24,620 bases of DNA from Ascoidea asiatica. Its lineage: Eukaryota; Ascomycota; Saccharomycetes; Ascoideales; Ascoideaceae. The notes under the pieces are model-generated. The model saw only the letters and a program-made list of their open reading frames with translations. It was not told where the DNA came from and did not search any database. The stretch is from positions 18,442-43,061 of the forward strand of contig BCKQ01000034.1 in assembly GCA_001600695.1 (NCBI GenBank), written 5' to 3'. The position numbers and the translations under genes were made by a program. Shown here one piece after another: positions 8,421 through 20,875 of this stretch. Position 1 is the first letter of the stretch. Each line of letters starts with the position of its first letter.

Positions 8421-10297
8421 TAAACTAATTGGTTTAGCACGATTTGACTCGGTAGAATCCAGTGACNGAACAAGTTTTTTTTTTTGATTTTCAGCTTTGC
8501 CAAACTAATAAAGAGAAGAACACTAATTTCAAGAGACTGAAGTTGTTTGATGTTAGTACTCTCAATAGCATACTGATTGGAACTGTAAAACGTCATTGAA
8601 ATACAGCCGGTTTGGAAACATTGCAAATATAACTTGTCACCAAGCTCCTAGTAAAATCGAAAGACCTCCAGAATCCATGCTTACNAATTGCAGATAGGCA
8701 CCTACATTTTCCTTCAGATTTTTATTACGACCCTACAACCATATATCACATTTTAACANTACATCTCAGNTTTAGAAAATGTGACTGTAACTTTTTTATA
8801 ATAATCATAATAAGTANCACGGATTGAGGATTAAAGGAATACACCAAATTTCCGAATTCGTTGTANTCAAAGNCATCTATCTTTATTTGCCTAGTTATTA
8901 CAGCATGATTGACGTAAAATGTATCATAATCGTTAGCAGCATAGTATCGGACATATTATTAGTGTGNCTATGCCTTATTACTGACTAAGCCATTTTTTTA
9001 TAAAATTGATCAAGTGTTGATTGATATAAAACAATATGAGCAAAAGTAATTTTCATCTTCTNCTTGCTATTACCATTAAAGTAANTATTATTTAAATAAA
9101 AATGTTTAGATGGAAAATCCACAATATCAATTAACGCGTTCTATTTCCTGCTCAGAGTAAATAGTCGNGCAACGATATGGTATCTCAAAGACTTAAGTCG
9201 TAACTGTTATATAAGTATTTCGTAAACTGAATTGATATTTATTGTTATTGAGGGAAGATCAAAATTATACTATTCTGTGTTTCAAAAGTCTGTTTCTTGA
9301 GAAGGGACATTTCCGCTTTCCAGTAGCTAAAAACAATTAAAATGTTTTAACCTGTGGAGGAGGCCAACCATTGATTCCATATTTAATGTTAACATTATGA
9401 ATATCTTANGTATATACATCTAAAAACCAAGATACTTAGGGTGAGTTTTTTTTAAGTAAAACCATGTTCAGTAATATTACTTTAGTGGTCCAAGCCTTGA
9501 CGTAATAATTTGGCATGAAGCGTAGTAGTGGAAGCACTCGTCTTATGCCCTTGTACGTATGATGACTATAACAAAGTAGCGCGTCTTGGGANAGATTTGC
9601 AATGCAACTCTGTCACGGCAAACTAGTGAGTTTCATGAGTCCCATTTAAGTGTTTGACACAATAAAATGTTAAAAAACTGTTCAGCGTTGAGCCGTGACG
9701 CCTGGCTGTTAATATCGCCTATGTACAAACACCTTAACCGATGTACAANTGACATACTTGAGGTACTCGTGAGATAGAATGACCTATGACATTGGTCAGA
9801 TCTTCTGGTTTAAGCGCGCTTGTGTAAGTCAGTTGGTAATGTGAGAAAGTGGAACTGGATTGTGGNATACAGGTGTGAGTCGGATTCATGGATACTGGAG
9901 AGGGCCGGTTTCATGTTCCCATTAGTAACTGTAGGCAGGACTCATTAGTTTATATTTTACTATCNTAAAGTAATACATGCTTGTAGAACACATCATGTCT
10001 CGGTATGTACAACTTTTCTAAGGAAAGGAGATAATGTAATGAGCTTCTTGCGGGTAATTGATTCATGATTAATTACTNGACGTTAATTGGTGACTTCGAC
10101 ATCAAATTTACCCCCTGGAAGCAAATGTTCTTGTAGGTTCTATGAAGCTGAAATTTCACTGGGACTGGTGATCCAGATGTATGTGCAGAATATTAACTTG
10201 TAGAGAGACATTAAGATATGTAATTGAAACCCCAAATAGNACAGGCAGCAAGTGATATGCTTCTTGGGTTTTGATTATTGAATTGGTAGCCATTTGT
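8421..10297. other. Gene-poor stretch, nothing recognised
   Basis: No reading frame with a recognisable domain was found on either strand. The part at about 9480-10200 looks less AT-rich than its surroundings and has no repeat partner in the window; it could be another long LTR or old intergenic DNA. A TACTAAC word lies on the minus strand at 8558-8552 but has no convincing intron around it. Confidence 0.35.
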
Positions 10298-10392
10298 TTA
10301 NGAATGGGAAATAGCTANCAAGATTTTTNANAAATATTTCTTGCTGGGGAAGGTGCAAAGTAATATAAANAGTCCTTGATTTTTGAATATGT

Positions 10393-10787
10393 TTATACAA
10401 ATGTTGAAACAGTGATGATGGAAATAAAGAAATTNGAATAGTGATAATAATATTCTANATAAGAANCATATGTGGGAACGGAACATTGTTTANTGATTAC
10501 TTTATTTTGACTTGGTTTGATTTTTTTGTTTCCATTACCTGTATCTCTTAGCTCCTTTGAACAGCTCGCCATTNATACAGGTGTAACTTTGTATCGGAAA
10601 AGCATTAGGTAAGCAGAGTAATANACTTGAAAATATTTGAAGAACTTTTTCTTAGTTGTATTCTAAGTTTTGGTTCTTGAGAGTGGCATGGGACTAATAT
10701 TATCAACAACAAGTTCGTTAGCGATTTCAATTTCTTCATCAGATACGTCAGTTTACAACATTTTTTCTCAAAGATGATGCGAATCAA
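10393..10787 (-). pseudogene. Coding debris, unknown product
   Basis: One minus-strand frame runs through this stretch with a single TAG and one N-containing codon that could be a stop. It reads DVSDEEIEIANELVVDN, ISPMPLSRTKT, KKKFFKYFQ, AYLMLFRYKVTPV and SKELRDTGNGNKKI. The acidic start and the even residue mix look like old coding sequence more than chance, but no family is recognised. It lies downstream, in minus-strand terms, of the copia-like debris at 11.6-11.9 kb and could belong to the same dead element. There is no start codon that I would trust. Confidence 0.25.
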
Positions 10788-11016
10788 GTTGTTATATAGT
10801 TTATTTTTGTTTGAAAAGGGTTAAAAATTAAATATATTTTGCATCTCTTCGATATTTAACTGGNTTTGTAAGTTGAGTTTTTTGTATANATGTAACAACT
10901 AAGTGCAAATATTGTGCATTGTGCATAGCGAAAGCGATTAACGAACTGNAGCATACATTTGAGTTCTTTTTCTAAACAGTTTTTTTACATGAATATTTTA
11001 ATTATATTTTGCATTA

Positions 11017-11031
11017 TTTTTTTTTTTTTTT
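11017..11031 (+). repeat. 15-base T run
   Basis: An uninterrupted run of 15 T lies between two pieces of coding debris. It could be a simple slippage tract or a minus-strand poly(A) relic; no retroposed gene is visible beside it. Confidence 0.6.
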
Positions 11032-11639
11032 CACTTCTATTCAGTCATTAAAGAGTAATTATGAGTGTTCGATTTCTTCAAAATCTTTAATTCAAACAGA
11101 CAAAGAATGTGCGTTTTTAATTTTTTGCTCATCAGAAATGATATTGTGATTATTTTAATTAGTTATAGTATTGTCGGTAATCTGCGATAAAACATTTGAC
11201 CTTTTGGATNAATCAATTTTTTANTCTGCATTATTTGAGTTACAAGATAAATTTAAATTTTAATTTTCAAAAACATTTCTATAATATAAAGGTTTACTTT
11301 TAGTTTGATTTTTCAAGCAATGGCTAATAAGTTTATTACAAACGGGAGATGTTTTTTGATTATTTATTGTAGCAAACGTTTAATTTTCTGTTGAATCTGA
11401 ACTTATATATAAATGTAATTAATAATTGATTGCACTCATTTTTGGTTTGTCAAGTGNGTATTGAAATATTTTATAATANGACGTCTGCAAAATAACAGAT
11501 AAAGAAATTTGCCACACTTATATAATGGAATCAAAGGCTCGGGANAACTGTATAACTATCTTCCTATNAATGAAGCACAATCAAGAACAGTAATAGCATT
11601 CCAATTCAATTTTTCAGCTCAATCTGGAAGAGAAATAAC

Positions 11640-12210
11640 AATCATTTATAAATCTTTAACACTTTCTGAAGTGCCCCTAGTGTATATACACCATCAATAT
11701 ATACAGTAATTAGTTTTAANTAAGTTGCACATTTTGAAACAATAACAGGAATGTCACCATATTCCAATATTTGTTTTGGATGATTACTTTCCACAGAAAG
11801 TGTAGCTGACGAAATTTTTAAATAATTAATTAAAGGTACAGCAAAAATTTAATTAATAANGCGATCAGCATCATTATCATCATCATTCTTTTGATTNATA
11901 CTATTTTGATTAGCCTTATAATTATATATGCTTAAATTTAATGTTCACTTTTATTTGAAATTAACNTCTTTGANTTAGATTTATTTTGATTATCAGTGGA
12001 ATTGTTATTTGATTGACAAGATAAAAAATAATCTGTGAAGTTTGAATATATCTTTAATTGATAGAGATAGCAAACAAGCATCAGTTGATTTAAAAGCTGA
12101 AATATAATTTGAGGATCTGGCAGGATGAGAACAGTTTAGTCTTATTAAAGAATTAAAAACTGAACTACNCTTATTATTATGGTCTTTATCCTCAGCGATA
12201 GTCATTTATT
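11640..12210 (-). pseudogene. Possible Ty1/copia gag-protease remnant
   Basis: On the minus strand the stretch at about 11850-11640 reads INYLKISSATLSVESNHP, then LEYGDIPVIVSKCAT, LK.ITVYIDGVYTLGALQKV. In copia polyproteins the protease has an [DS][SG]AT core, followed by a G-G-V/I strand pair and a LKNVLYVP...L..L pattern leading to the pre-integrase region. The order and spacing here fit, but the catalytic Asp is not present and stops interrupt the frame. Upstream on the same strand, 12205-12005 is an open 66-codon frame (MTIAEDKDHNNK, SSVFNSLIRLNCSHPARSS) that could be the end of gag. If the reading is right, this is a second copia element, much older than the one at 21.7-24.6 kb. Confidence 0.33.
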
Positions 12211-12579
12211 TAAGAGAATCCCCTAGGAATTNCTAGTACTTCNTTCAGTANCTGCACCCATGAATTATTCTATTATTATATTATTATAGTTTTAAATTGT
12301 CTGTTTTGATGGTTTTTTATTATGGGTTTNTTAAGTTTTTATAAATTAAGAAAAAGGATATGATTTCATAAGATGATAAAAATGATTAGCAAACGATATA
12401 TCAAAGCTTATAGGAAGATAAATTGAGGAATGCTAGATTAAAAAGAGACTATAAACTATCGCAAAATTTAGCACAAATAAAATTAATTTTAAAATTTCAA
12501 TGTAACCTCTTTGAATTGTTGTATCACAGTTTCTAAATTACTATTATTAGTTAACTATGCTGCTATAATTCTTCATATT

Positions 12580-12850
12580 TAATTTTATTTGCTTCNTTTT
12601 CCCTTNTTGGCTCTTAAGANTTTTTTAAGGAGTATGGCTTTATGGCTAAGAACCCATCAGAACTTTTTTGAGTTCNGTCTTTAAAATTATCAAGAGTGTT
12701 TTAAAAAGGATCAGTCGCTTTTTTAATAAATTTCGATAGTTCATGCTTTCTGATATTACATTCAGAGTCATTAGGTCCAAACCATGTGATTTACTGGTTA
12801 CNTTTAGTCGTTTCAGAGCTGACTCGCACTCGTTCGGACCCAACTCCAGT
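12580..12850 (-). pseudogene. Coding debris, possibly gag of the same dead element
   Basis: A minus-strand frame carries GPNDSECNIRKHELSKFIKK, ATDPF, NTLDNFKD, SSDGFLAIKPYSLK and EANKIKYEEL with scattered stops. The charged, helix-prone residue mix looks like real protein more than chance. A different frame over part of the same bases is open for 65 codons, so the choice of frame is not certain. No motif identifies the product; position upstream of the copia-like protease debris suggests gag, which is inference. Confidence 0.22.
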
Positions 12851-14092
12851 GTGCCACTAAGNAAANTTTGATTCTCTCAGTGAAACGTAACAGAATTTCG
12901 GTTGTGCCTCTCCTTTTATATTTTGTATCGAGTTGCAGCCACGATCTTTTTTATCGACCATCTTACGTTATGGTCATGTTGCTGGTTCAAAAACAGGTGA
13001 ACCTGATTATCTTCAATTTNAATGGTATCAGATACTAGCCTATTTGATATGTTTATTGCTGGAAATTTTCTAGCAAATTTTCNAAGTATATTNTAAATAA
13101 TAAATNNGGAAATGNATAGTGATTCTGGGTAAAATTTACTTATTTGTTCTGCTCATCGTTACAAATATGATAGTCGATTTTTGATTTAGTTTTAAAAATT
13201 TTTAAGAAGTTTATCTTTTGCATAATCTGTGTTTTAATATTCTTGAATTTCATTCAATATTACCTTTTTTATTACAAAAGCAAGACGATAATCCGCCAAT
13301 AGTATTACCAAAACTTATTTTAATAATAATAATGTCTCAATTGATTCNATTAATAACGTANTAAACAGATGAAAGTATTAAAATTCAATTTACATTAAAG
13401 AAATGGAATGTATACAAAGACACAAGCTAATCATGTTGGTGTTAAATTCGAGTAAAAATAATATTGCTAATGGTAGAATTAAAATAGCTGAGCTTTTATA
13501 ATAATGCTCCTGTCGCTAATATATAGGAGTTTTCTTGAGATATCNGATATTTTTTTAAGCACCGAGAATGCTACAGTTGTTCATCAATTTCTTGCTTATT
13601 ATTGGGGTCAAGTCAANACTTCCATTAATTCAATCTAGCTACTTATACAATGATTCTGCTTTCATTATTTTATCAGTTTATTTTCAAGCTACTTATAACA
13701 TTTCTGAACTTTCATATTTTATTCAACTCATAGTACTCGTAATAAGTGTCTAATGAGACAGCACCTTGGTGCCATGGTTACAATACTAACAGTCTACTTA
13801 CCAACCACTTCTGCAAAGCCGCCGGTGGATAATTTTACTAAATGGTTTTAATAATTCAGATACTTGTTAATGAAGGTCTATACAAGATTGTGATATAAAT
13901 GATTAAATAAAGGGATGTTTCTAAGTGTTGGTTGGCGAATTCGAAAAGTATAGAAAAGTCCTACGATTAGGTTGTTATCTCTTTCACTTGTCAAGTGGAA
14001 CTTTATGTGTGTAATTCCTACACACATTCCACGACGTCTAACAGTGTACCGTCTTTATTATTATCTGCTAATTGATGAATGCTTATTGATTC
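12851..14092. other. No recognisable gene
   Basis: Translations on both strands are broken by stops. A 61-codon plus-strand opening at 13568-13753 is hydrophobic and T-rich with no motif, and I treat it as chance. No repeat partner was found elsewhere in the window. Confidence 0.35.
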
Positions 14093-15127
14093 TGTTGTGA
14101 ATTATTATTCATCTGACAAATTTAGAATCTCAAATTATATAATATTTTACCTACTATGTATTAATCAATTAACTCGTGCTAATCCATAATCTAAAAACAA
14201 AACTAAACGAGTTAAGTAAAAAAATATGAGAAAATCGATTCCTTTTATATTAATTCTGGAATCCTAAGGGGTACCGGAGAACTNCAGACAATTCTGGNNA
14301 ATTCGCAAAATTCGCAGAGTTCCTGCGTAGAATCANGGTNGAATGAAGTTTACCTTNAAAAAAAGGTTCGGAACTTGATTAGAAATCAATTGAAATTNGC
14401 ATTTCAATTTTACCGTAGTAAAACCAATCAGCCCACTTTCCANTGCTGGAAAAACTCAAACTAATTGGACGGAATAATTTTTNATTATGAANCCCGTACT
14501 CAATATCGATTCTTAAGGGACTAGCTCCACTANTCTCCTGATCATTNGCAGACAATTCTGTATACGCAGTGAGAATTCTACCTTATGTCACATGAAACGA
14601 GGCTTAGCCAATTCAGCCATCCAGAACGCGGCCGCCTNGTTACGATTGGCCTTGTGGATTNAACGACTATCCGGANGCATGGTAAATCTTAACTCCTGTT
14701 TTATTCTCCTCNTAGCAAGTGGCTTGGCTTTAATATGCTCTTAAAGGTTCTACGACTATCGCTGGTACGAATNTCAAGGTCTTTACTACTTTCTACGCTG
14801 TACCTGACGCAACCANGCATGACCTACGCAGTGTGATAAGAATATCNCATGATATCNCACTATCTGTGTACCTGTACANAGACTCATGCAAGGTCATGTG
14901 AATTGATGTATTCTTCATGCATCGTGATACAACTATATTCCAACAATATGTATTTGTATGCCTAATTATGTAGCTCTATGCATAATTGTACATAATATAA
15001 ACACAAGACCGTATAATACATAACTNCTTTACGATTACTATAGATACGTGTCTCTTTGACCTTCGCCACCTATGGTGTTAGTACCAATATATGCCCCTGA
15101 ATATATAGATCCCTATTATTTCCAACA
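14093..15127 (-). mobile_element. 1.03 kb LTR-like element, copy B
   Basis: The ends are TGTTGTGAATT at 14093 and TATTTCCAACA ending at 15127. It is the full-length match of copy A at 4941-5972 in the same orientation. GATTC precedes it (14088-14092) and TATTC follows (15128-15132), a 4 of 5 match that may be a worn target duplication. The minus-strand TATA candidate TATAAAAGG is at 14249-14241. The last 95 bp, about 15030-15127, are nearly identical to copy A, while the middle is much more diverged. No coding frame is present. It probably is a solo LTR of a large-LTR copia family; whether any internal region exists in this genome cannot be told from here. Confidence 0.62.
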
Positions 15128-18100
15128 TATTCAAGCCTAATAGTACCTTCCAATACATCTAACTAGCTTAACGTATACACAATATTAGTATTTCAGTTTT
15201 GGTAAGATATCTACAAGTTTTCGTTAATGCTATCTGATATAGGCTATATATTCCACGCAAATATGTTTATTTAAGGTGGATTGATTAGCCCAGATTTTAC
15301 TATTTACTGGCATAAATATATTTTACTGTTATATATTTTAAATATTTTATAACTATGAAAAAAAACTTATTTTTAATTAACCTTTTAATTTGGACTTACT
15401 AATAATCACTTAGCTATTCGTAACGGAAGAGAGATAGAAGGAGTCAGAATTATTGGTTGAATGTAAATTATTTCNGTTTTAGAGGATCAATAAGCTCACA
15501 GTTTATCNACCATAGAAAAATGACAACTAAACAAAATATTTTCTTTAGGTAACTAATCTCTTCAAAACAATAGAAGACAGCATAACTTAAGNTNAAAAAT
15601 CAGCATGCATTCAAACACATTTATATTGTATCTTACATATTTTTTAAAATATCGAAGGCACCATTGTATTAACAATATGAATTCAAGATAAAGAAGTAGA
15701 GGCCACAAATCGTTTCTACCAATAACTACACCATATCATACAAAACACTACTGTACCTATTATTATAGTACAATATAACCTGTAATAGTTTAGCAAATAA
15801 AATCGGACATCAGCATTAGCGTACATTACAGAATTATCACTCCAACACTATCAACTAAGTCCACTCGCTTAACGAGAACTTGAAAAAANTTTTATGCAGG
15901 GACTTCACATAGTGCACCTGCATGTGCTCTTCCATCATTAACCACCGGCTGTCTGGATCTGTTGTTACCCAACTACTACAGGGAGGGATTACCATACTAN
16001 ATTTGCNGAACTTGGCTCCCTGTCCTTTTCAGAAACTTTATGGACTCCGCGTCCCCATTGCCACACTCTCTTGAACTTGGATGTTGGATAGTGCGCGTTA
16101 TTTACTCAAACTCCAAAATTATACAACTNTCCGTCGTTCCTAAAATAGAAGCNTGCCCGTAAAAACTTATATTGTTTCCAATTTTTCCTAACTGCCATAA
16201 AAGTCCGTATTCTAAGATATTAGNAAAGGTAAGCAGTTATTTAGAAACGGTCAGTATTGATTCGGCACAGAATAAAGTTCGAAACTAAACTGTTCATATT
16301 GATACAATGTTTGATTTTCTAAGTTGCAGAAGTGTTGCCCTTGCTGGAAAAAATGTTCGCGATTTAAAAAAATTTATTGTAAAGCGCTAAAAAAATTCAC
16401 TATCAGGATNGGCAAACTGAATCTTAGATAGAATCAGATAAACCTATTGATAATTTTGTATGTGTAAGGGAAAACTATATTTTATATTAATGATTATAGC
16501 TACATTAATGAAGCTAAACAACAAAACAGGATTTTAAACTGTTAAATCCCAATGTTGAAATCCTGACATTATTGGAATGATACAAAATTGAAGTAGGGTT
16601 GCACCTCCATTTATTTTAAGTACAACTCNNCTATATATAATGCTTATAATAAAACTTAAGCTAAGTCCGTTAGAGTTTNCCGGAAAAACTTTTTAACAAC
16701 CCCAGCGGCACCACTTACCTACACAAACGGGCANAAAAAGATTGTCAGTATACATTCATTCCTGGAATGNANGTGACCTGATTTCAGAAAAGTTTAAAAA
16801 CCTAGCTTAAAAACGTCACTATCCTTTTTGGTAGTGAAAGTAAGTTTAGGAACTGCANGTCCATGNCTTTTCTGGAAAAATACAACCACAGGACCCCTAA
16901 CCAAAACGTTATTGCGACCACTAAAAAACATACAAAGGAAGAATCCCTANATACAAAAATATGTNACATCCTTATATAAAACGCGAATATTACAAACTAC
17001 TGAAGTTCTCAATAACATACATCAAACCCCAACAATGTTTTCCCNTAGAATCCATTAGCNTACAACATGTCATAATTNGGGAATAGCTTTGAAATACCAA
17101 CAATACCCGTTATTGGGTGGTAATTGAAAGTATCACTGTTGTTAATAAAAGATTTTCAAAAAAAGAATAAAATTACTAGAAGGAAATTTTNCTTTTAAAA
17201 CAAAAATTGATCGCGACTGGCTCTTGACATCCGGGAAAATTATTTAAAAACCAACTGCTATCAACTAAAAGGANACCTGATTTCGAAAAAGTTTCACGTC
17301 AAACAATGTGCAGAACGAAATCCACGTGATTCTATTAAAAAATATGTTGTAGTTTCTACAAATGTGTTACAGAAAATAAAGGATATTCGTAAAATACTTT
17401 TTGATTGACAGGTAACTGTATATATACCNTTTAAATGAGAACTTACTGGTTCCGNAAATGAAGAGTTTCCACTAAGAGCTTATNTGTTTTTCGATGAACG
17501 GGCAAACTACGTAAATGTTACTATTTAACAGGGACGAAAATTAAAGAACGATAGTAAAATATCTCAAATTAGAGCAACGGAAATTTACAGAAAAAGCAAG
17601 TCCCTTAATATTTAAAAAAAAAAAAGAAACGNTGTTAAGCGATTTTAAANTGGTTAGGAGGAAACCATGTTTTTTAATCAGATTACACGTTGTANANGCC
17701 AAAGAACCTCAGGATTGACAANTNCAAAAAGTGATCGAGAAGCTTTGGACAGGGTTTCAAAATTAAACACCCAAATGATCGTTTAAAACATTTAGCAGAA
17801 ATATTTGCCCTTATCAGTGGAATCTATAAAACAATCGAAAACGCCGCACATATTTGTATGAGGTTCTATATGAAATTTTATGNCTGTTGCAGGGTTAATA
17901 GCTGATTATAAAAGGTTTTGTTTCTAGTATTATTTTAATTTTTTTCCAATTTTTTTCTCATTAGNTGTTAGCATTATAACCTATTTCGGCGCCACCTTAA
18001 CATACAATAAAAATGGATATTTTTGCAATATTTCAGTCAACTAATGAAATAATAACTGAAGTTGCAAACTGACATGTGGCTTTACTTAAACACTTGCTGA

Positions 18101-18849
18101 TTTTATTAAAGAAAAGAAAGTACTTNCTATTGAGAAGTATTAGAATCAGACTTATACAGANCTCCATGATGAGAAAATCGCGGGCAGTTCGAGAAAACAG
18201 TTTTGTCGAATAAAAATACAGATTCCTAATATGTTGTATACTACCAAAGGAAAACAACCAGTTCTTTTCCGTTCTCAACTGCCCTAAGCAGATTCCCCGT
18301 TTTCAAACAGCTTTCGACGGGAAGATTTTTATAACAGTTGTCGAGTGGTGTCAAGCGATGCAAATTAAGGTCAGTGATTGATCTTTGCAAACCAGAACTT
18401 TTAANCTAACCAATCAACTAAAATACTTGAGTATTCATGATTTCTATTACCAAATCAATATAAAATCCCTNCCGGTGTGATAAAAGTCAATAATCTTACG
18501 TAATGGGTTTGTTGTATGAACTATAGTTTATATGACTAGAAGCTGATTTTCTGGTAGTTTCGGCCACATGTATTAGCTGCTGATATAGGGATTTACACAT
18601 GTGTGTGCTAAATAATTTGAACATAAAAAAATAGTGCCAAACTTCATCCTATTATCATAACCACAATGACTGAATATAAGAATATCGGAAACACCGAAAA
18701 TTAACTTCATTCTAGCAAAATNAATCCCGTCATGTGAGTTATTAAGCGGTGTATATAAAAGGATAGGAGATACAGATCAATTCAAATAAGACCTAAGCGG
18801 CCTTTATTTGGAAGTGTAGCGCAAACGGGGGGACGCTCTCAAATGCAAG
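15128..18849. other. Long unassigned stretch with weak coding debris
   Basis: No domain is recognised in 3.7 kb. Openings of 66-81 codons occur on the plus strand at 15962-16162 and 16828-17058 and on the minus strand at 18033-18278, but none shows a known motif and all are bounded by broken frames. A helical-looking plus-strand piece, NDRLKHLAEIFALISGIYKT, lies at about 17774-17835. The stretch may hold very old element remnants. It has no match to the other repeats of the window that I could find. Confidence 0.3.
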
Positions 18850-18998
18850 CAGATAAGGAATATGATTGATTNGGTAAGAATCAAAACGATAAGATAATTC
18901 TTCAATTAACTAACTTAAGTAGCTTAAATATAAAAGAACTTGATATATTTAAATCAATTCTTCAATTGTATAATAGAAGATTTAATAAATGTACATTG

Positions 18999-19030
18999 TA
19001 TATAGATATATATATATATATATCTATATA
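18999..19030. repeat. Perfect 32 bp AT palindrome
   Basis: TATATAGATATATATA is followed directly by its exact reverse complement. The sequence can form a cruciform or a hairpin. It lies in the left part of repeat copy 2, downstream of the broken gene, and copy 1 has no such element at the matching place. Confidence 0.95.
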
Positions 19031-19299
19031 AACCTAAAATACTTTTGAATCGTAAAATCGCATGCTTAGAGTCATATTTTGGTTTTAATAAAATATACTT
19101 CATAGCCATTTATATAGAAAAGATTGCAAGAATTACTAACTTTCAAAAGGTTGGATCTAAGTAAGAAAAAACTAAAACAACTTAGAAGTAACCGTGCCAA
19201 ATACAAAAATAGGGGAAATATACGATTGTTTAAAACACGAAAGTTGCAAAAGATAAATAGAGAAAAAAAACAGACGCGCCAGATATTGAAATTGAGCAT

Positions 19300-20809
19300 A
19301 TATCATTAGGAGAGTGGCTGAGAGAAAATTTATTNTGTGCAGCTTTCGAGTGCAACGAATAGACCCGTCCCGGTGTAGACATTTGACAGCTATTAAGTTA
19401 AGTTGAGATTTTGAGCTCTTCAAGGTAAATTTTATAAGNAGAAAACNCAACAGGTTTGNGGATCTTAAAAAGTACTTTACCAATTGTTTGCTAGCCTTCT
19501 NGACAGACTTAAATTTAAAGGTTCTCAAAAACATAATACATGTCAGCACAACAGCTTCGANGAATGACCAATTTCCATTGTAATTCGTTGTATCTATTTT
19601 GGGAAGCTCCAAAATAATAAAAAACTCCAATTTGCNTGATGTAGCCTCTGTTGAGTATTAATGGAGAAAGAGAAGGTAATGTATTCTGATGAGATGCAAC
19701 TGTTTCACTTGGAACAAATGGTGAAACGTCAGAAAGAATGGTATGAAGTTGACTATAAAGAGTGTCAATTGCATCTTGGACAGGCTTTANAAGGTCTTTC
19801 ATTGTTAGCAATGTTGGAATCCGATGTAGCTGATATTGCAACATATGTGCAAAAATATGAGCAGGAGCTATTATAAAGGAAAATTTTTGAATGAGAATAG
19901 TTATCGATTATGGCTAATGCTTAATATNCAAAATTTACTTTTCTGAAATTGATTTTTCATGATCTTTCGTACATAGTTAGATGCATTTTTATAGGGTTTG
20001 ATGAATAATTGAATTTCGAATTTAGTTTTTTAAATATTTNGTGTTCATTTTGAGTTGAAATAATATCTTCGTAGTCATAGAAAAATAAAACTTTGGAATG
20101 ATAAGAGCCAAATAAGCATATAATCTCAACATCATAGTAAAATAANCAGGCAATTAAGCTATTTCTTCTGGCTGCTTTTGTAAATTTCTTGATAATTTCG
20201 TTTCGGGAGTTTCCTTCTTCAATAAATATTGATTTGTGTGGATCAGCTGCTAAGCTAGACACGAGGTAAAGAAGATTATTGTTGATGATTTACAAACCCA
20301 TTAGTGCTTACTGGGATTCTAATTTTGTGAAAGATGACCAGTAGTGATATTATCAAATATAGATTCANAGAATTTGTTTAAAGTTATAACAGCAGCAGCC
20401 GATCTAGGCNCTCTCGGATTCATTAATTTAGTAACATAACTGTCGTCAGTATTATTATCTGATTCATCAGAACTAATATAAATGACTTCAGTTGCCTCAC
20501 AAGAATTGGTTTAATCTTCTGCATTTGAGGTTTGGAATTTATCTGCGATACCTTTGATGAATGGCCNCAAAGCCATGTGTTTTTGAGCCATGGCAGCAAA
20601 ATCAGCAGAGTCGTCATCGGATTCGGCTGAGATATCACCATCATAAGAAGAAGNGGAATTAGTTGTGTTGTTGGATGAATCTTCACTTTCGATGTAATCC
20701 TCATCTTCAACATCAGAGCTGTAATTGATTTTCAGGATTCAGTTTGGAGTGTCATAACTGGTTTTGGCCCATTCGTGGTACTAGTAATATTTGAAGGTAA
20801 TTCTAACAT
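19300..20809 (-). pseudogene. Unrecognised acidic protein gene, copy 2 (broken)
   Basis: This is a homologue of the gene at 6690-8185, with family unknown. The Met at 20809-20807 starts MLELPSNITSTTNGPKP. A frameshift leads into ILKINYSSDVEDEDYIESED, then DGDISAESDDDSADF, AMAQKHMAL and YISSDESDNNTDDSYV, so the head is strongly acidic. The block at 19957-20262 is open for 101 codons: NNLLYLVSSLAADPH, FTKAARRNSLIA, LFYYDVEIICLFGSYHSKV and KFNYSSNPIKMH. The block at 19515-19844 is open for 109 codons with KPVQDAIDTLYSQLHTILSD and QNRYNEL. The end near 19300-19360 has CTRKLH.INFLS, matching GGTRKFHMINFF of copy 1. Shared residues across several hundred positions in the same order show that one real gene lies behind both. 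Frameshifts and a stop after SNAED make it inactive as read. Confidence 0.5.
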
Positions 20810-20833
20810 TACTTTAATGTTCTTGTGGTTATT

Positions 20834-20875
20834 ATTCTTATTCTTATTCTTATTCTTATTCTTATTTTTGTTCTT
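20834..20875 (+). repeat. (ATTCTT)n microsatellite upstream of unit copy 2 gene
   Basis: Five perfect ATTCTT units are followed by two worn ones. It stands 25 bases upstream of the Met codon at 20809, where copy 1 has an ATT array instead. Confidence 0.9.

Noticed and set aside
8530-8600. TACTAAC followed by CTTCAG on the minus strand as an intron branch point and 3' splice site.
   Set aside because: The only GTATG-type donor nearby is about 12 bases upstream, far too close, and no exons are recognised on either side.
13568-13753. Small membrane protein on the plus strand.
   Set aside because: The frame is T-rich, hence hydrophobic by composition, with no conserved neighbour, repeat copy or motif.
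4941-15127. The two 1.03 kb elements as the 5' and 3' LTR of one 10 kb retrotransposon.
   Set aside because: Orientation and spacing allow it, but no primer-binding site or purine tract lies next to the inner ends. The flanks do not form a duplication, and the interior holds unrelated repeats including the 2.1 kb unit.
19661-19876. Plus-strand 71-codon frame with ATG start and a protein-like residue mix.
   Set aside because: It lies antisense to the conserved frame at 19515-19844, and the matching bases of repeat copy 1 contain several stops in this frame, so it is not conserved.
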